In this document: one piece after another, positions 1 through 7,686 of the stretch | Position numbering within the stretch: position 1 is the first letter of the stretch | How the letters are laid out: the number at the start of each line of letters is the position of its first letter | From: Bacillota bacterium | GTDB lineage: Bacteria > Bacillota > Clostridia > Lachnospirales > Lachnospiraceae | NCBI GenBank assembly: GCA_023421075.1 | Contig: JAEZUM010000068.1 | Span: 1 to 29,136 of the forward strand | Direction: 5' to 3' | Length of the DNA stretch: 29,136 nucleotides | The notes under the pieces: generated by a model | Databases searched by the model: none | Seen by the model: only the letters and a program-made list of their open reading frames with translations | Told to the model about the DNA's origin: nothing | Position numbers and translations under genes: made by a program

Positions 1-66
1 TGGTCTTTTTGTGATACCTATCTTTCCCACCAAATATCTTTTATTTTTTTCTTGACTTTTTCTTTG

Positions 67-126
67 CAGGCTACCGGGCGGACTCGGGACTTACACCCGT
101 TGAAACGTGCGCCCGCCGGGCGCACA
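67..126. other. GC-rich structured island of unknown origin
   Basis: This stretch is far richer in G and C than the flanking AT-rich DNA. It contains a perfect 9-bp inverted repeat (107-115 with 117-125). On the minus strand a small CGGG/CCCG hairpin follows. Read on the minus strand it begins GTGCG, the usual 5' end of bacterial group II introns, and continues with a segment resembling intron domain I. No intron-encoded protein or intron 3' end is visible, so at most it would be a 5' scrap. It could equally be a dispersed structured repeat. Confidence 0.3.
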
Positions 127-132
127 TCGAAA

Positions 133-180
133 AGCCCTGCTCCTCGTGACACATACTTTGGTGTCCCGGTGAGCAGGGCT
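133..180 (-). terminator. Rho-independent terminator downstream of the SNF2 gene
   Basis: Arms 133-142 and 171-180 (AGCCCTGCTC and GAGCAGGGCT) pair perfectly over 10 bp. An inner GACAC/GTGTC stem lies at 148-152 and 161-165. Reading the minus strand, a short TTTT follows the stem. It lies 10 bases past the helicase stop codon. The T-run is short in both directions. Confidence 0.7.
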
Positions 181-189
181 TTCACTTCC

Positions 190-3100
190 TTACATCGGCG
201 CGAACAACTCTTCCAGCTCTTCCTTCGATAAGGAGTTGATAAATACCTCCTTCGAGCTGATGATAGAGTCAGACAATTCTTTCTTTCTGCGTTGCAGCTT
301 GAAGATCTTCTCCTCTATGGTGCCCTTTGTGATTAACTTCATTACATGCACCTTATTGAGCTGTCCGATACGGTAAGCACGATCGGTAGCCTGATCCTCG
401 ACCGCCGGATTCCACCAGGGATCATAATGGATTACCGTATCCGCTCCGGTCAGATTAAGACCGGTTCCTCCTGCCTTCAGGGAGATAAGAAATACCTTGC
501 CCTCTCCCTGATTGAAGCGTTTTACATAATCATTGCGATCCTGGGTAGCGGTTGAGCCTTCCAGATAGAAATACGGAATATCCAGTTCCTTTAGCTCTCC
601 TTCGATAATACGCAGCATAGAGGTAAACTGAGAGAATACCAGTATCCGATGATCATTGGCGATTGCTTCCGGAATCAATTCCATAAGGAGCTCCAGCTTT
701 CCGCTTCCACCCTGATAATTCTCCAGGAAGGTCGAGGGATGGCAGCAGATTTGTCGCAGTCTGGTAAGTGCAGCAAGAATCTTAATTCGATTCTTTTCTA
801 CGCCACTCTCTTCAATTTCAGAATGTAGCTCGCTTCGAATATTCTCCAGATAAGACAGATATACCAGCTTCTGCCCTTCGGATAGGTCGGTGAGCATCTT
901 GGTTTCATATTTATCCGGTAGCTCGGTCAATACATCCTTCTTCATACGGCGAAGAATAAAGGGTTCAATGTGCTGATGCAGATCACTAAGGGCCTGCATA
1001 TCTTCTTTCAGAATCGGCTTCTCATACAACTCCACAAAGCGGGAATGACTATAGAGATATTCCGGCATGATAAAATCAAAGATGGACCAAAGCTCGGACA
1101 GACTATTCTCAATCGGAGTACCGGTTAGCGCAAAACGATGTTTTGCTCGTAGCCGTTTCACCGATTTTGCATTTAGTGAGGAATCGTTCTTAATATACTG
1201 TGCTTCATCGATGAATACTGTATGGAACTCCAGCTTCTCATATAAAGCAATGTCCCTTCTAATCAGTGGATAGGAGGTAATCAGTACATCGTAGTCGTTA
1301 TATTTCTCAATTGACTCCTGTCGTTCGGCTGGATTACCGGTGATAACCAAGGCCCTCAGTCCCGGTGAGAAGTTCTCAATCTCATCCTGCCAATTATAAA
1401 TCAGTGAGGTCGGGCAGACAATGAGATGATGTGAATTTTTCTCTTCTTGAATACTGGAGGTAATATACACAATGGATTGCAGTGTCTTACCAAGACCCAT
1501 ATCATCTGCCAGAATGCCTCCAAGATCATTTTCAGCCAAGGTCTTCAGCCACTTAAAGCCTGTAAATTGGTATTGACGAAGGCTGGCAAGAATCCCTTCC
1601 GGCAATACATGCTCGGTTTTTGATGGATTTAATATCTTCTCGGTCAGAGCCATAAAATCCCGATCACGCTCAAAAACAAACTCCTGATCCGAAAAAGCCT
1701 TTTCCAGATACAAGGCATGCTGTTTCTCTAACAGCATAACATCCTCACGGATATTCTTATCCTTGATATTCAAGGAATTCAGTATATGGGATACTTCATT
1801 GATGGTCTTATCCTCAAGATTAATGAAGCTGCCGTTCTTAAGGCGGTAGTACTTCTTCTTAACCTGATAGGAATGCAATAATTCCTTTAATTCCTCCTTG
1901 GGTACCTCATCAAAGGAGAGATCCAGCTCCAGCATATTGAACTCGGAATTCATACGTACACCTGCCTTGAAGCTTCCCGGTGCTCGAATTCCCATCCTTC
2001 TGAAATCTTCGGAATAAAACAAATTCGCTGTAGTCTCTAACTCCATAACTCTTCCGGACAGGAAATCATAGATCTTCTCCTCATCCTTAAGGAGATAGAA
2101 ATTCTTGTAGGGAACAAATCCAAGCTTTAACAGCTCCGATATAATCGCATCCTCCTTCTCTCTCTGGCGGACGATGATATAAGAACCTGCCACTGCATTT
2201 CCAAAGGAGTTAAATTCATATTCGCCGTACTTGTATTTTAACTCCGCCTTAATTCCGGCCTTGTATTTATCAAAGTACAGCTTAGCCTCCATGTCACAGG
2301 TAATGTACCTGCTCTTCAGCTCTTCCGGAATATCCAACAGCATGGTCTCACTGATTCTTGGAAGTACATGCTCCAAAAAGCTTGTTTTGCTCTCACCTCG
2401 GAAGGTTAATGGCTCCTTGTCCTTACCAAGACTGTTATAGAAGGGCTTATAATTGCGGATAAACTTCTTATCCGGCATATAGACTGCTCCATCATAATAT
2501 AGAAGCTCACCGGTCTCTGTTAGGGGCAGAACCGCATCCTTGCCCTGATAATCAATTGATATGGAGTCTTCATCAATGGATAATTGATAGGATATCCTGG
2601 GATTCCCTTTTATAAATACAACATCCGGATAGACCTTACCATAAAGCTCCAGCACAAAGGGAGCACCCCTGAGGATATCAAGAAGCTTTACAAGCATATT
2701 CTTTGTGATGAACATCTGCGACTTTGAGAACACCTTAGAGAAATGTGTACTGTCGATGATCTCTTGAATCTCATAGATTCCCAGCAAATAATCCAAAAGC
2801 TCCAGTGAAGTAGCATCAAAGGTACTCTCACCGCTGACATATTTGAACTCTTTACCGATTGCAAAGCTTTCTTTATGATAAATATCAGAAAGGAACTTCT
2901 TAATCGTCTGAATTTTATATTTACGGCTGCTTCCACCCCGTAAAGACACCATCGCTCTCGCGCCTTCCCCCTTAAGAATGGAAGGTAGACTTACGATGAC
3001 CTCTAATCCAAAAGTCTCGCCAACTAATACCGTATCCTCCTGCGACATAAAGTAATCCAAAAGCTGCATCACCTTACGTTCCCCGGGATTTTTAGATTCC

Positions 3101-3402
3101 GTTAGCAAAGAACGTTCCTGATATTTCAAAACGAACAATAAGGCTGCCACCACATGCTTACAAGCCCCCTGATCCTTTAACCTTGAGGGGCAATTGCAGC
3201 TATAATCGAAGGAACCATCCTCCTGTTCATCAATCGTAACCGAATAATTATAATTACCTCGAACGGTCAATCGATACTGCTTATTCGCATTTGAATAAGT
3301 CGCATTCACGATCCGGTTATCCTTATAGTACTGAAGACCGCGAGCATATATCGTATCATTCGAAGCTAAGTTTCGTATTCCTGTACGCGAAATCTGAATC
3401 AT
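190..3402 (-). CDS. SWIM zinc-finger SNF2-family helicase/ATPase
   Basis: A 1070-residue DNA-dependent ATPase of the bacterial SNF2/Rad54-like group, expected to translocate on double-stranded DNA or remodel nucleoprotein in the cytoplasm. Residues 69-83 carry a SWIM zinc motif (CxCxnCxH: C69, C71, C81, H83). A long SNF2-associated region follows to about residue 600. The RecA-like lobes carry motif I DDMGLGKT near 636, motif II DEAQ near 732, motif III LTGTPIENS near 760 and motif VI QATDRAYRIGQ near 1009. All catalytic motifs look intact and the length is normal for the family. The start has an AGGAAAGGTG ribosome site at a good distance. No methyltransferase or nuclease sits beside it, so nothing here ties it to a defence island. 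Its precise role is unknown. Confidence 0.93.
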   Translation of the reverse strand: MIQISRTGIRNLASNDTIYARGLQYYKDNRIVNATYSNANKQYRLTVRGNYNYSVTIDEQEDGSFDYSCNCPSRLKDQGACKHVVAALLFVLKYQERSLLTESKNPGERKVMQLLDYFMSQEDTVLVGETFGLEVIVSLPSILKGEGARAMVSLRGGSSRKYKIQTIKKFLSDIYHKESFAIGKEFKYVSGESTFDATSLELLDYLLGIYEIQEIIDSTHFSKVFSKSQMFITKNMLVKLLDILRGAPFVLELYGKVYPDVVFIKGNPRISYQLSIDEDSISIDYQGKDAVLPLTETGELLYYDGAVYMPDKKFIRNYKPFYNSLGKDKEPLTFRGESKTSFLEHVLPRISETMLLDIPEELKSRYITCDMEAKLYFDKYKAGIKAELKYKYGEYEFNSFGNAVAGSYIIVRQREKEDAIISELLKLGFVPYKNFYLLKDEEKIYDFLSGRVMELETTANLFYSEDFRRMGIRAPGSFKAGVRMNSEFNMLELDLSFDEVPKEELKELLHSYQVKKKYYRLKNGSFINLEDKTINEVSHILNSLNIKDKNIREDVMLLEKQHALYLEKAFSDQEFVFERDRDFMALTEKILNPSKTEHVLPEGILASLRQYQFTGFKWLKTLAENDLGGILADDMGLGKTLQSIVYITSSIQEEKNSHHLIVCPTSLIYNWQDEIENFSPGLRALVITGNPAERQESIEKYNDYDVLITSYPLIRRDIALYEKLEFHTVFIDEAQYIKNDSSLNAKSVKRLRAKHRFALTGTPIENSLSELWSIFDFIMPEYLYSHSRFVELYEKPILKEDMQALSDLHQHIEPFILRRMKKDVLTELPDKYETKMLTDLSEGQKLVYLSYLENIRSELHSEIEESGVEKNRIKILAALTRLRQICCHPSTFLENYQGGSGKLELLMELIPEAIANDHRILVFSQFTSMLRIIEGELKELDIPYFYLEGSTATQDRNDYVKRFNQGEGKVFLISLKAGGTGLNLTGADTVIHYDPWWNPAVEDQATDRAYRIGQLNKVHVMKLITKGTIEEKIFKLQRRKKELSDSIISSKEVFINSLSKEELEELFAPM

Positions 3403-3434
3403 ATACGCACACCTTTCCTGACTTGTATCTTATA

Positions 3435-3465
3435 ATTATACCACAGGAAGCATGAAATGTGTTAA
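3435..3465 (-). promoter_or_regulatory. Possible promoter of the SNF2 gene
   Basis: On the minus strand a perfect TATAAT (3435-3440) lies 33 bases before the start codon. The best -35 is TTAACA (3460-3465) with a rather long 19-base spacer. The -10 is convincing and the -35 is weak. Confidence 0.4.
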
Positions 3466-3621
3466 ATAATTTAATGCATTTCAATCATTTTATCTCTTGA
3501 AAAATGATTCGACAATCCACCTGCCAATCTACCAGCAGGAAGAAACACACTGCTAAAATTCGCATAACCTCAAAATTGATTCAAGTTAGTTAGAACCATG
3601 ACTCACTGGTCCCTCGCAAAA

Positions 3622-3656
3622 AAAGAGTATCTATGCTTCTTCAATAGATACTCTTT
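3622..3656 (-). terminator. Strong terminator of the orphan transcript
   Basis: Thirteen perfectly paired bases (3622-3634 with 3644-3656) enclose a 9-base loop. On the minus strand the stem runs straight into seven T residues. No annotated minus-strand gene lies upstream until beyond pyrB, so it must serve the repeat-bearing transcript. Confidence 0.8.
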
Positions 3657-3675
3657 CTATAATATTAAATTATAA

Positions 3676-3874
3676 TTCATATTTTTGTGGTACATGCCAT
3701 CTCATCTTCAGAATTGCTTTGAATTGTATCGCAAAGCATTTGGTGGTCTTGTACCAACCTATAATCTGTTTGAGGTGTTCCAACTAACGTGTTTGGTGGT
3801 CTGTACCGTCCTTTCTTTCATATTTTTGTTTGAGGTGTTACACTTACGTTTTCGGTGGTTTGTACCATCCTTTC
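3676..3874 (-). repeat. Three degenerate tandem repeats of about 60 bp
   Basis: Read on the minus strand, GGTACA followed by an ACCACC block recurs at 3866-3861, 3807-3802 and 3755-3750, so the steps are 59 and 52 bases. ACACCTCAAACA recurs at 3838-3827 and 3778-3767. ACAAAAATATGAA closes the first and third units. The first two units are roughly 85% alike over their common core. The third carries a one-base insertion and has diverged in its middle. Confidence 0.75.
3759..3821 (-). CDS. Possible micropeptide ORF 2 in the repeat transcript
   Basis: A 20-codon frame, MKERTVQTTKHVSWNTSNRL, lies in the second repeat. It shares ER-x-VQTT-x2-VS with the peptide of the first repeat, although the two frames differ by one base because the repeat period is 59. 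It begins inside the upstream stop codon (ATGA). A third, less similar frame with a TTG start and R-L-VQ near 3756 ends in TTKI, close to the QTKI end of the first. No function is recognised. Confidence 0.25.
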   Translation of the reverse strand: MKERTVQTTKHVSWNTSNRL

Positions 3875-3877
3875 CAT
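3818..3877 (-). CDS. Possible micropeptide ORF 1 in the repeat transcript
   Basis: A 19-codon frame, MERMVQTTENVSVTPQTKI, occupies the first repeat. Its stop overlaps the start of the next frame as ATGA, the arrangement of translationally coupled genes. There is no good ribosome site before the first ATG. The GGAAAGG before the internal ATG (3866-3868) touches that codon. Expression is therefore uncertain and the frame may be accidental. The resemblance to the neighbouring peptide follows partly from the nucleotide repeat. Confidence 0.25.
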   Translation of the reverse strand: MERMVQTTENVSVTPQTKI

Positions 3878-4027
3878 AATATTGTAAAACTTCTATTGTA
3901 ATCCCCCTTAACCGATGAGGGTAATTACCGGTTTGAATTTACAAGCTTACCTCTTCATTGGACTCATTCCTTTCTTTCAAATTAGCTTCCTAAGCTGTAA
4001 TTTTTTATCTTCTCTGTTTATGAGTTC

Positions 4028-4056
4028 ATTTTACATTGCAACTTTGTATTTGTCAA
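4028..4056 (-). promoter_or_regulatory. Near-consensus sigma-A promoter of the orphan transcript
   Basis: On the minus strand TTGACA (4051-4056) is followed by exactly 17 bases and TAAAAT (4028-4033). This is one of the best promoter matches in the window and points away from pyrB. Confidence 0.75.
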
Positions 4057-4165
4057 TACTATTATCTGATATTTTATAAATATTTTTATAATTGACTGTT
4101 ATTGTTGTAATTATCTGTCAATGCATCCAATAGTTGGGTACTTTTTCAATTATTTGGTCAGGCTA

Positions 4166-4174
4166 TGCTATAAT
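4166..4174 (+). promoter_or_regulatory. Extended -10 promoter of pyrB-pyrI
   Basis: TGC immediately precedes a perfect TATAAT (4169-4174), giving an extended -10 element. No clear -35 is seen at the right distance. The ~125-base leader that follows has a small CTAGAT/ATCTAG hairpin (4219-4236). I see no PyrR-type binding loop or terminator in it, so any uridine control here is not evident. Confidence 0.55.
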
Positions 4175-4306
4175 TTCCAATAATTATTTTTAAAAATGTT
4201 ATTGCAATTTTGGAGCTTCTAGATTATTATATCTAGTTAAGGAATAAAAATCGTAACACCGGATCATTCCTAACCCATCAACAAAAATAACATATGGAGG
4301 TGTCTA

Positions 4307-5227
4307 ATGAGACATATTATCAGTCCGACTGACCTTACTGTTTCTGAGCTAGGAGAGCTTCTTGAATTGTCCGAACAGATTATAGCAAACCCCAAGAAAT
4401 TCTCTGATGTGTGCCGTGGAAAAAAGCTAGCTACCCTATTCTATGAACCAAGTACACGAACCCGACTTAGTTTCGAAGCCGCAATGCTTAATCTTGGAGG
4501 TAATATCCTAGGATTCGCATCCGCTGATTCCAGTTCGGCTGCCAAAGGCGAAAGTGTTGCCGATACCATTCGAGTAATATCATCTTACGCAGATATCTGT
4601 GCTATCCGCCATCCCAAAGAAGGCGCCCCATTCGTTGCATCTACTTATTCTTCTATTCCTGTTATCAATGCCGGTGACGGCGGTCATAATCATCCCACAC
4701 AAACTTTTACTGATTTATTAACAATTAAGAATCTCAAAGGACGACTGGATAATCTGGTGGTTGGCTTTTGTGGTGACTTAAAATTCGGCCGAACCGTTCA
4801 TTCATTGATCAATGCGCTGGCCAGGTATCAGGGAATTAAGTTTGTACTGATCTCACCGGAAGAGCTTCGTATTCCAGCTTATATCCGTGAAGAGGTTCTG
4901 AAAGCGAACCATATTGAGTTCGAAGAGGTACGCAGCCTGGAAGAATCCATGCCCAGTCTTGATATTCTTTATATGACCCGTGTTCAGAAGGAACGTTTCT
5001 TCAACGAAGAGGATTATATCCGTCTGAAGGATATCTATATTCTGGATGATAAGAAGATGTCACTTGCGAAACAGGATATGCTGGTGCTGCACCCCCTTCC
5101 CCGTGTCAATGAAATTGCAACTGAGGTAGATGATGATCCCCGTGCAGTATATTTTAAACAAGCTCAGTTCGGTGTATATGTACGTATGGCTCTGATCATG
5201 AAATTATTGGAGGTGGAAGGATGTTAA
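4307..5227 (+). CDS. pyrB: Aspartate carbamoyltransferase catalytic subunit
   Basis: Catalyses carbamoyl phosphate + L-aspartate to N-carbamoyl-L-aspartate, the committed step of de novo pyrimidine synthesis, in the cytoplasm. The 306-residue length is standard. Visible signatures are the carbamoyl-phosphate loop STRTR (residues 49-53), the mobile 80s loop with K80, HPTQ at 129-132, the MTRVQKERF segment in the aspartate domain and the LHPLPR loop near 264. The start follows a GGAGGTG ribosome site. The stop overlaps the start of pyrI by seven bases, so the two chains are almost certainly co-translated and form the E. coli-type allosteric holoenzyme. The other pyr genes are not in the window. 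Confidence 0.97.
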   Translation: MRHIISPTDLTVSELGELLELSEQIIANPKKFSDVCRGKKLATLFYEPSTRTRLSFEAAMLNLGGNILGFASADSSSAAKGESVADTIRVISSYADICAIRHPKEGAPFVASTYSSIPVINAGDGGHNHPTQTFTDLLTIKNLKGRLDNLVVGFCGDLKFGRTVHSLINALARYQGIKFVLISPEELRIPAYIREEVLKANHIEFEEVRSLEESMPSLDILYMTRVQKERFFNEEDYIRLKDIYILDDKKMSLAKQDMLVLHPLPRVNEIATEVDDDPRAVYFKQAQFGVYVRMALIMKLLEVEGC

Positions 5228-5649
5228 ATATCGGCGTACTCAATCAAGGAATCGTTATTGATCACATTCAAGCCGGCGGGGCTATGAAGATCTATTCCTA
5301 TCTTGATCTTGAGAATAAGGATGTATCTGTTGCAATTATTAAGAACGCTAAGAGCAATAAGATGGGGAAAAAGGATATTATAAAGATTGAAGGAACATTG
5401 AATGATCTGGATCTGGATATTCTCGGTGCCTTGGATCATCGTATTACCATCAACATTATTGACGATGGAAAGATTACCGCAAAAAAGAATCCCACTCTGC
5501 CGGAGCATGTATCCAATATCTTAAAATGCAAGAATCCCAGATGCATTACCTCCATCGAACCGGGTCTAACCCATTCTTTTAAGCTGACCGACCGTACGAA
5601 TGGCGTTTATCGCTGTATTTATTGTGAGCAAGCCTTTGATCGCAGATAA
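5221..5649 (+). CDS. pyrI: Aspartate carbamoyltransferase regulatory subunit
   Basis: Non-catalytic chain that binds nucleotide effectors and tethers PyrB trimers. The 142-residue protein has the N-terminal allosteric domain (VIDHI near residue 12, MGKKDIIKIE near 48). Its C-terminal zinc domain has all four cysteines: C103, C108, C132 and C135, with the family's x4 and x2 spacing. A GGAGGTGG ribosome site lies inside the end of pyrB, and the genes overlap. The N terminus is a few residues shorter than the E. coli chain. The cysteines that hold the structural zinc and the PyrB contact are intact, so it should be functional. Confidence 0.96.
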   Translation: MLNIGVLNQGIVIDHIQAGGAMKIYSYLDLENKDVSVAIIKNAKSNKMGKKDIIKIEGTLNDLDLDILGALDHRITINIIDDGKITAKKNPTLPEHVSNILKCKNPRCITSIEPGLTHSFKLTDRTNGVYRCIYCEQAFDRR

Positions 5650-5721
5650 GAAATTGATTACAAGAAATAAATAGACTTTAATGATCGATATCTAGAAATC
5701 ACATGATATTTCACAAGCAAT

Positions 5722-5783
5722 CTCACAATATGATTCGTCTTACTGTGGTTTTGCATGTGAATATTCATTGTGATTTTTATTTT
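5722..5783 (+). terminator. Weak candidate terminator of pyrB-pyrI
   Basis: TCACAAT (5722-5728) can pair with ATTGTGA (5767-5773), followed by TTTTTATTTT. The stem is only 7 bp and the loop is long (38 bases). It is the only terminator-like signal between pyrI and the convergent gene that follows. Confidence 0.35.
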
Positions 5784-5810
5784 AATAATAGGCGTCGCGA
5801 AGTGTACATT

Positions 5811-6686
5811 CTATTGTTTATAATTCCTATCTCTCATTACTCGCTGATAAGCAGCCTCCCAGAAATCATCCTCCAGATTACCCTCTGGGATAAATCCATA
5901 AGCCTTCCGCGTATATTCCTCTGCTAGACCGTATACCTCAGGTAAGATATTATCACCGGTTATTAGTTCATATTGGATTAGCTTAGCGAAGGTCTTCGCC
6001 TTGGCAGGAAGATCACTCTCCCGGAACTCTTTCAGCAACTGATCAAGGTCATAATCTAAGGACAGAAATTCTGCTCTCCATCCGTCAGGATCTCCATGCA
6101 AAATAGCAAATTGAGCTTGTCCGGCGACTCCAACTGCTATTCCGACCGATCCGGGGTTGATTAACGTTTTACCGCAATAATCGAATTGACCTTGAATATG
6201 TGTATGTGCACAAATCAGAAGTTCCGTCTCAGCCTGCATCAAACGCTGTTTTGCCAGTTCACTTCCTATATGCAAGAGCTCACGGTCTGAACTTGGTGAT
6301 CCGTGACATATCGTAAATTCAGGATACCCTTCCAATGATACCAGCTGACTTATCTCACATTCCCGGAATAAGTTAAGATCCTCCAAGTTCAAATTCTCAT
6401 AAGTATAAAGAAGTGATCCGGTATTAGCGCAATAGCTCCAATCCTCCGTAGGAGAAGCATGATGCATAAGCTGGTAGCTTTCCCGATTGCCACGTATCAT
6501 TCGATAGGGATATCTCAAACAGATACTTCTAATTAATTCTAAGGTCTTAGCGGGGTGGGGACAATCACTGATATAGTCACCCAGAAACAGATAACCGTCC
6601 ACTCCCTTCTCCTCACAATAATCCAGGCAACGTTCCAGTGCTTTATAATTACTGTGTATATCTCCCAACAATGCCAGCTTCATCAT
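5811..6686 (-). CDS. Calcineurin-like metallophosphoesterase (YfcE/MJ0936-like)
   Basis: Predicted cytoplasmic two-metal phosphoesterase. From the chosen start (292 residues) the metal motifs run in order: GDIH (D9, H11), GDY (D37), GNRE (N67), CHG (H128) and CAHTH (H161, H163). This is a complete set for the calcineurin-like fold. The frame extends nine codons further upstream, but GAAAGGG at 6693-6699 sits 6 bases before the ATG at 6684-6686 (9 before the next ATG at 6681-6683), which favours this start. The C-terminal ~80 residues are outside the core fold and not recognised. Substrate unknown; relatives include phosphodiesterases and nucleotide phosphatases. It lies 199 bases after the superoxide dismutase gene on the same strand. 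Confidence 0.85.
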   Translation of the reverse strand: MMKLALLGDIHSNYKALERCLDYCEEKGVDGYLFLGDYISDCPHPAKTLELIRSICLRYPYRMIRGNRESYQLMHHASPTEDWSYCANTGSLLYTYENLNLEDLNLFRECEISQLVSLEGYPEFTICHGSPSSDRELLHIGSELAKQRLMQAETELLICAHTHIQGQFDYCGKTLINPGSVGIAVGVAGQAQFAILHGDPDGWRAEFLSLDYDLDQLLKEFRESDLPAKAKTFAKLIQYELITGDNILPEVYGLAEEYTRKAYGFIPEGNLEDDFWEAAYQRVMRDRNYKQ

Positions 6687-6780
6687 ATCGATCCCTTTCA
6701 AGAGTATTTCCATCCAAACTTCCGCTTTAAACTTCCTAAAATATTCGTGTGACTAATGCGAATGAATTCATTGTAACAAA

Positions 6781-6856
6781 AAAATCGTTCTCTGGATAGC
6801 ATTCTACTCAACATTCCCTAATAATGTCAAGCTTACCACCGCAAAAAAACGATTTT
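6781..6856 (-). terminator. Long-loop inverted repeat after the superoxide dismutase gene
   Basis: AAAATCGTT (6781-6789) and AACGATTTT (6848-6856) pair perfectly over 9 bp across a 58-base loop. It lies between the dismutase stop and the phosphoesterase start. It could be a weak terminator or processing signal. The large loop makes this uncertain. Confidence 0.3.
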
Positions 6857-6885
6857 CGTCAACCCAATACACCTTATACAAAATC

Positions 6886-7464
6886 TTAACTCATTCGCTC
6901 TCCTACTACATTCCAGTTAATATTCTTTAGAAATGCATTGATATAGTCGGCCTTCTTATCTGCATATTGCAAGAAATATGCATGCTCATACATGTCCAGT
7001 ACCAGAGCCGGAGCAGAATAAGCTATATTTCCGACATCGTGAGCATCCAGACTGATATTGCGAAGCCGCATACTTCTCTGATCCAGACATAATACCGCCC
7101 AACCACGGCTAGCCTTTGCAGTAGCGATAAAATCCTCCTGCCATTTCTGTACACTTCCAAAGCTCTCTTCCAGCATGCTCATCGTAGCCTGGTCCGGATC
7201 CTTTGTATTCCCTCCTATGTTCTCAAAATATAATTCGTGAAGAATAACACCGTTTAAAGCGAAGGTCTCTCCTCGCTTTAACTCCCGATAAAAACTGAAG
7301 GTGATATTAGACTGTTCTCTCTGGGCATCCCCTCTACTCAGTATCTCGTCCACTTTATTTATATTCGTTACATACCCCTCATAAAGACGCATATGAGCTT
7401 CAAATTGATCTCGATTAATGACCGTTATATCATCTGTATAATGAAATTGTACCTTTTCGATCAT
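6886..7464 (-). CDS. Fe/Mn-family superoxide dismutase, clostridial type
   Basis: Converts superoxide to oxygen and hydrogen peroxide in the cytoplasm, which suits an anaerobe meeting oxygen. The 192-residue form starts at the ATG 5 bases after GGAGG (7470-7474); the longer frame adds seven codons with no better ribosome site. Likely metal ligands are H24 (in HMRLYEGYV), H76 (in LHELYFENIGG), D157 and H161 (in LDMYEHAYFLQY), with the INW end at 182-184. The usual N-terminal LPYxYxALEP hairpin is missing and the first ligand sits in a single-His version of the helix, as in the short clostridial/SodF-like branch. Metal preference cannot be read from sequence. Confidence 0.88.
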   Translation of the reverse strand: MIEKVQFHYTDDITVINRDQFEAHMRLYEGYVTNINKVDEILSRGDAQREQSNITFSFYRELKRGETFALNGVILHELYFENIGGNTKDPDQATMSMLEESFGSVQKWQEDFIATAKASRGWAVLCLDQRSMRLRNISLDAHDVGNIAYSAPALVLDMYEHAYFLQYADKKADYINAFLKNINWNVVGERMS

Positions 7465-7612
7465 AGCTTCCTCCATTTTCCGCATTTATATTACATGCTA
7501 ATCGTGTCCTATATCATCATACGAAGACAAGCTATGATTTATGCATATTTTAATTATTATTATTATTGATCGCCGTCCTATTAAGCTTTGGATTATTTAT
7601 CCAGCTCAATCA

Positions 7613-7640
7613 TTTACATTTCCATAGACTGTGATAAAAT
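7613..7640 (+). promoter_or_regulatory. Candidate promoter of a small plus-strand unit
   Basis: TTTACA (7613-7618), 16 bases, then TAAAAT (7635-7640). It lies 33 bases before a strong ribosome site and the 27-codon frame at 7687. Confidence 0.45.
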
Positions 7641-7686
7641 ATTGTAAAGGTCCCAGTAATCTTCTTCATCCCAGGAGGGAATGCAT

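Larger units (their letters stand above)
3612..4021 (-). ncRNA. Orphan ~400-nt minus-strand transcript with tandem repeats
   Basis: Between the SNF2 gene and pyrB lies a complete minus-strand transcription unit without a long reading frame. A near-consensus sigma-A promoter (4028-4056) predicts a start near 4021. A strong terminator with a T7 tail ends it near 3615. Inside are a short AGCTT/AAGCT hairpin, a strong AAAGAAAGGA motif beside a six-codon frame (MSPMKR), and three degenerate repeats (3676-3874), two of which can encode related ~20-residue peptides. It does not match a riboswitch or small-RNA family I recognise. It is either a structured or antisense RNA or an mRNA for tandem micropeptides. 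The downstream SNF2 gene lies beyond the terminator and has its own -10 box, so this is unlikely to be its leader. Confidence 0.55.

Noticed and set aside
190..3402. SNF2 helicase as part of a phage-defence system such as DISARM
   Set aside because: No methyltransferase, nuclease, DUF1998 or phospholipase-D gene is adjacent. The SWIM-SNF2 form is common as a stand-alone gene in Firmicutes.
3685..3879. A 64-codon plus-strand frame across the tandem repeats
   Set aside because: It is open only because the repeats are T-rich on this strand. It has no ribosome site and runs antisense to the well-supported minus-strand promoter and terminator.
4175..4306. PyrR-type or UTP-sensitive attenuator before pyrB
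   Set aside because: The leader has only a 6-bp hairpin and no terminator or PyrR loop consensus.
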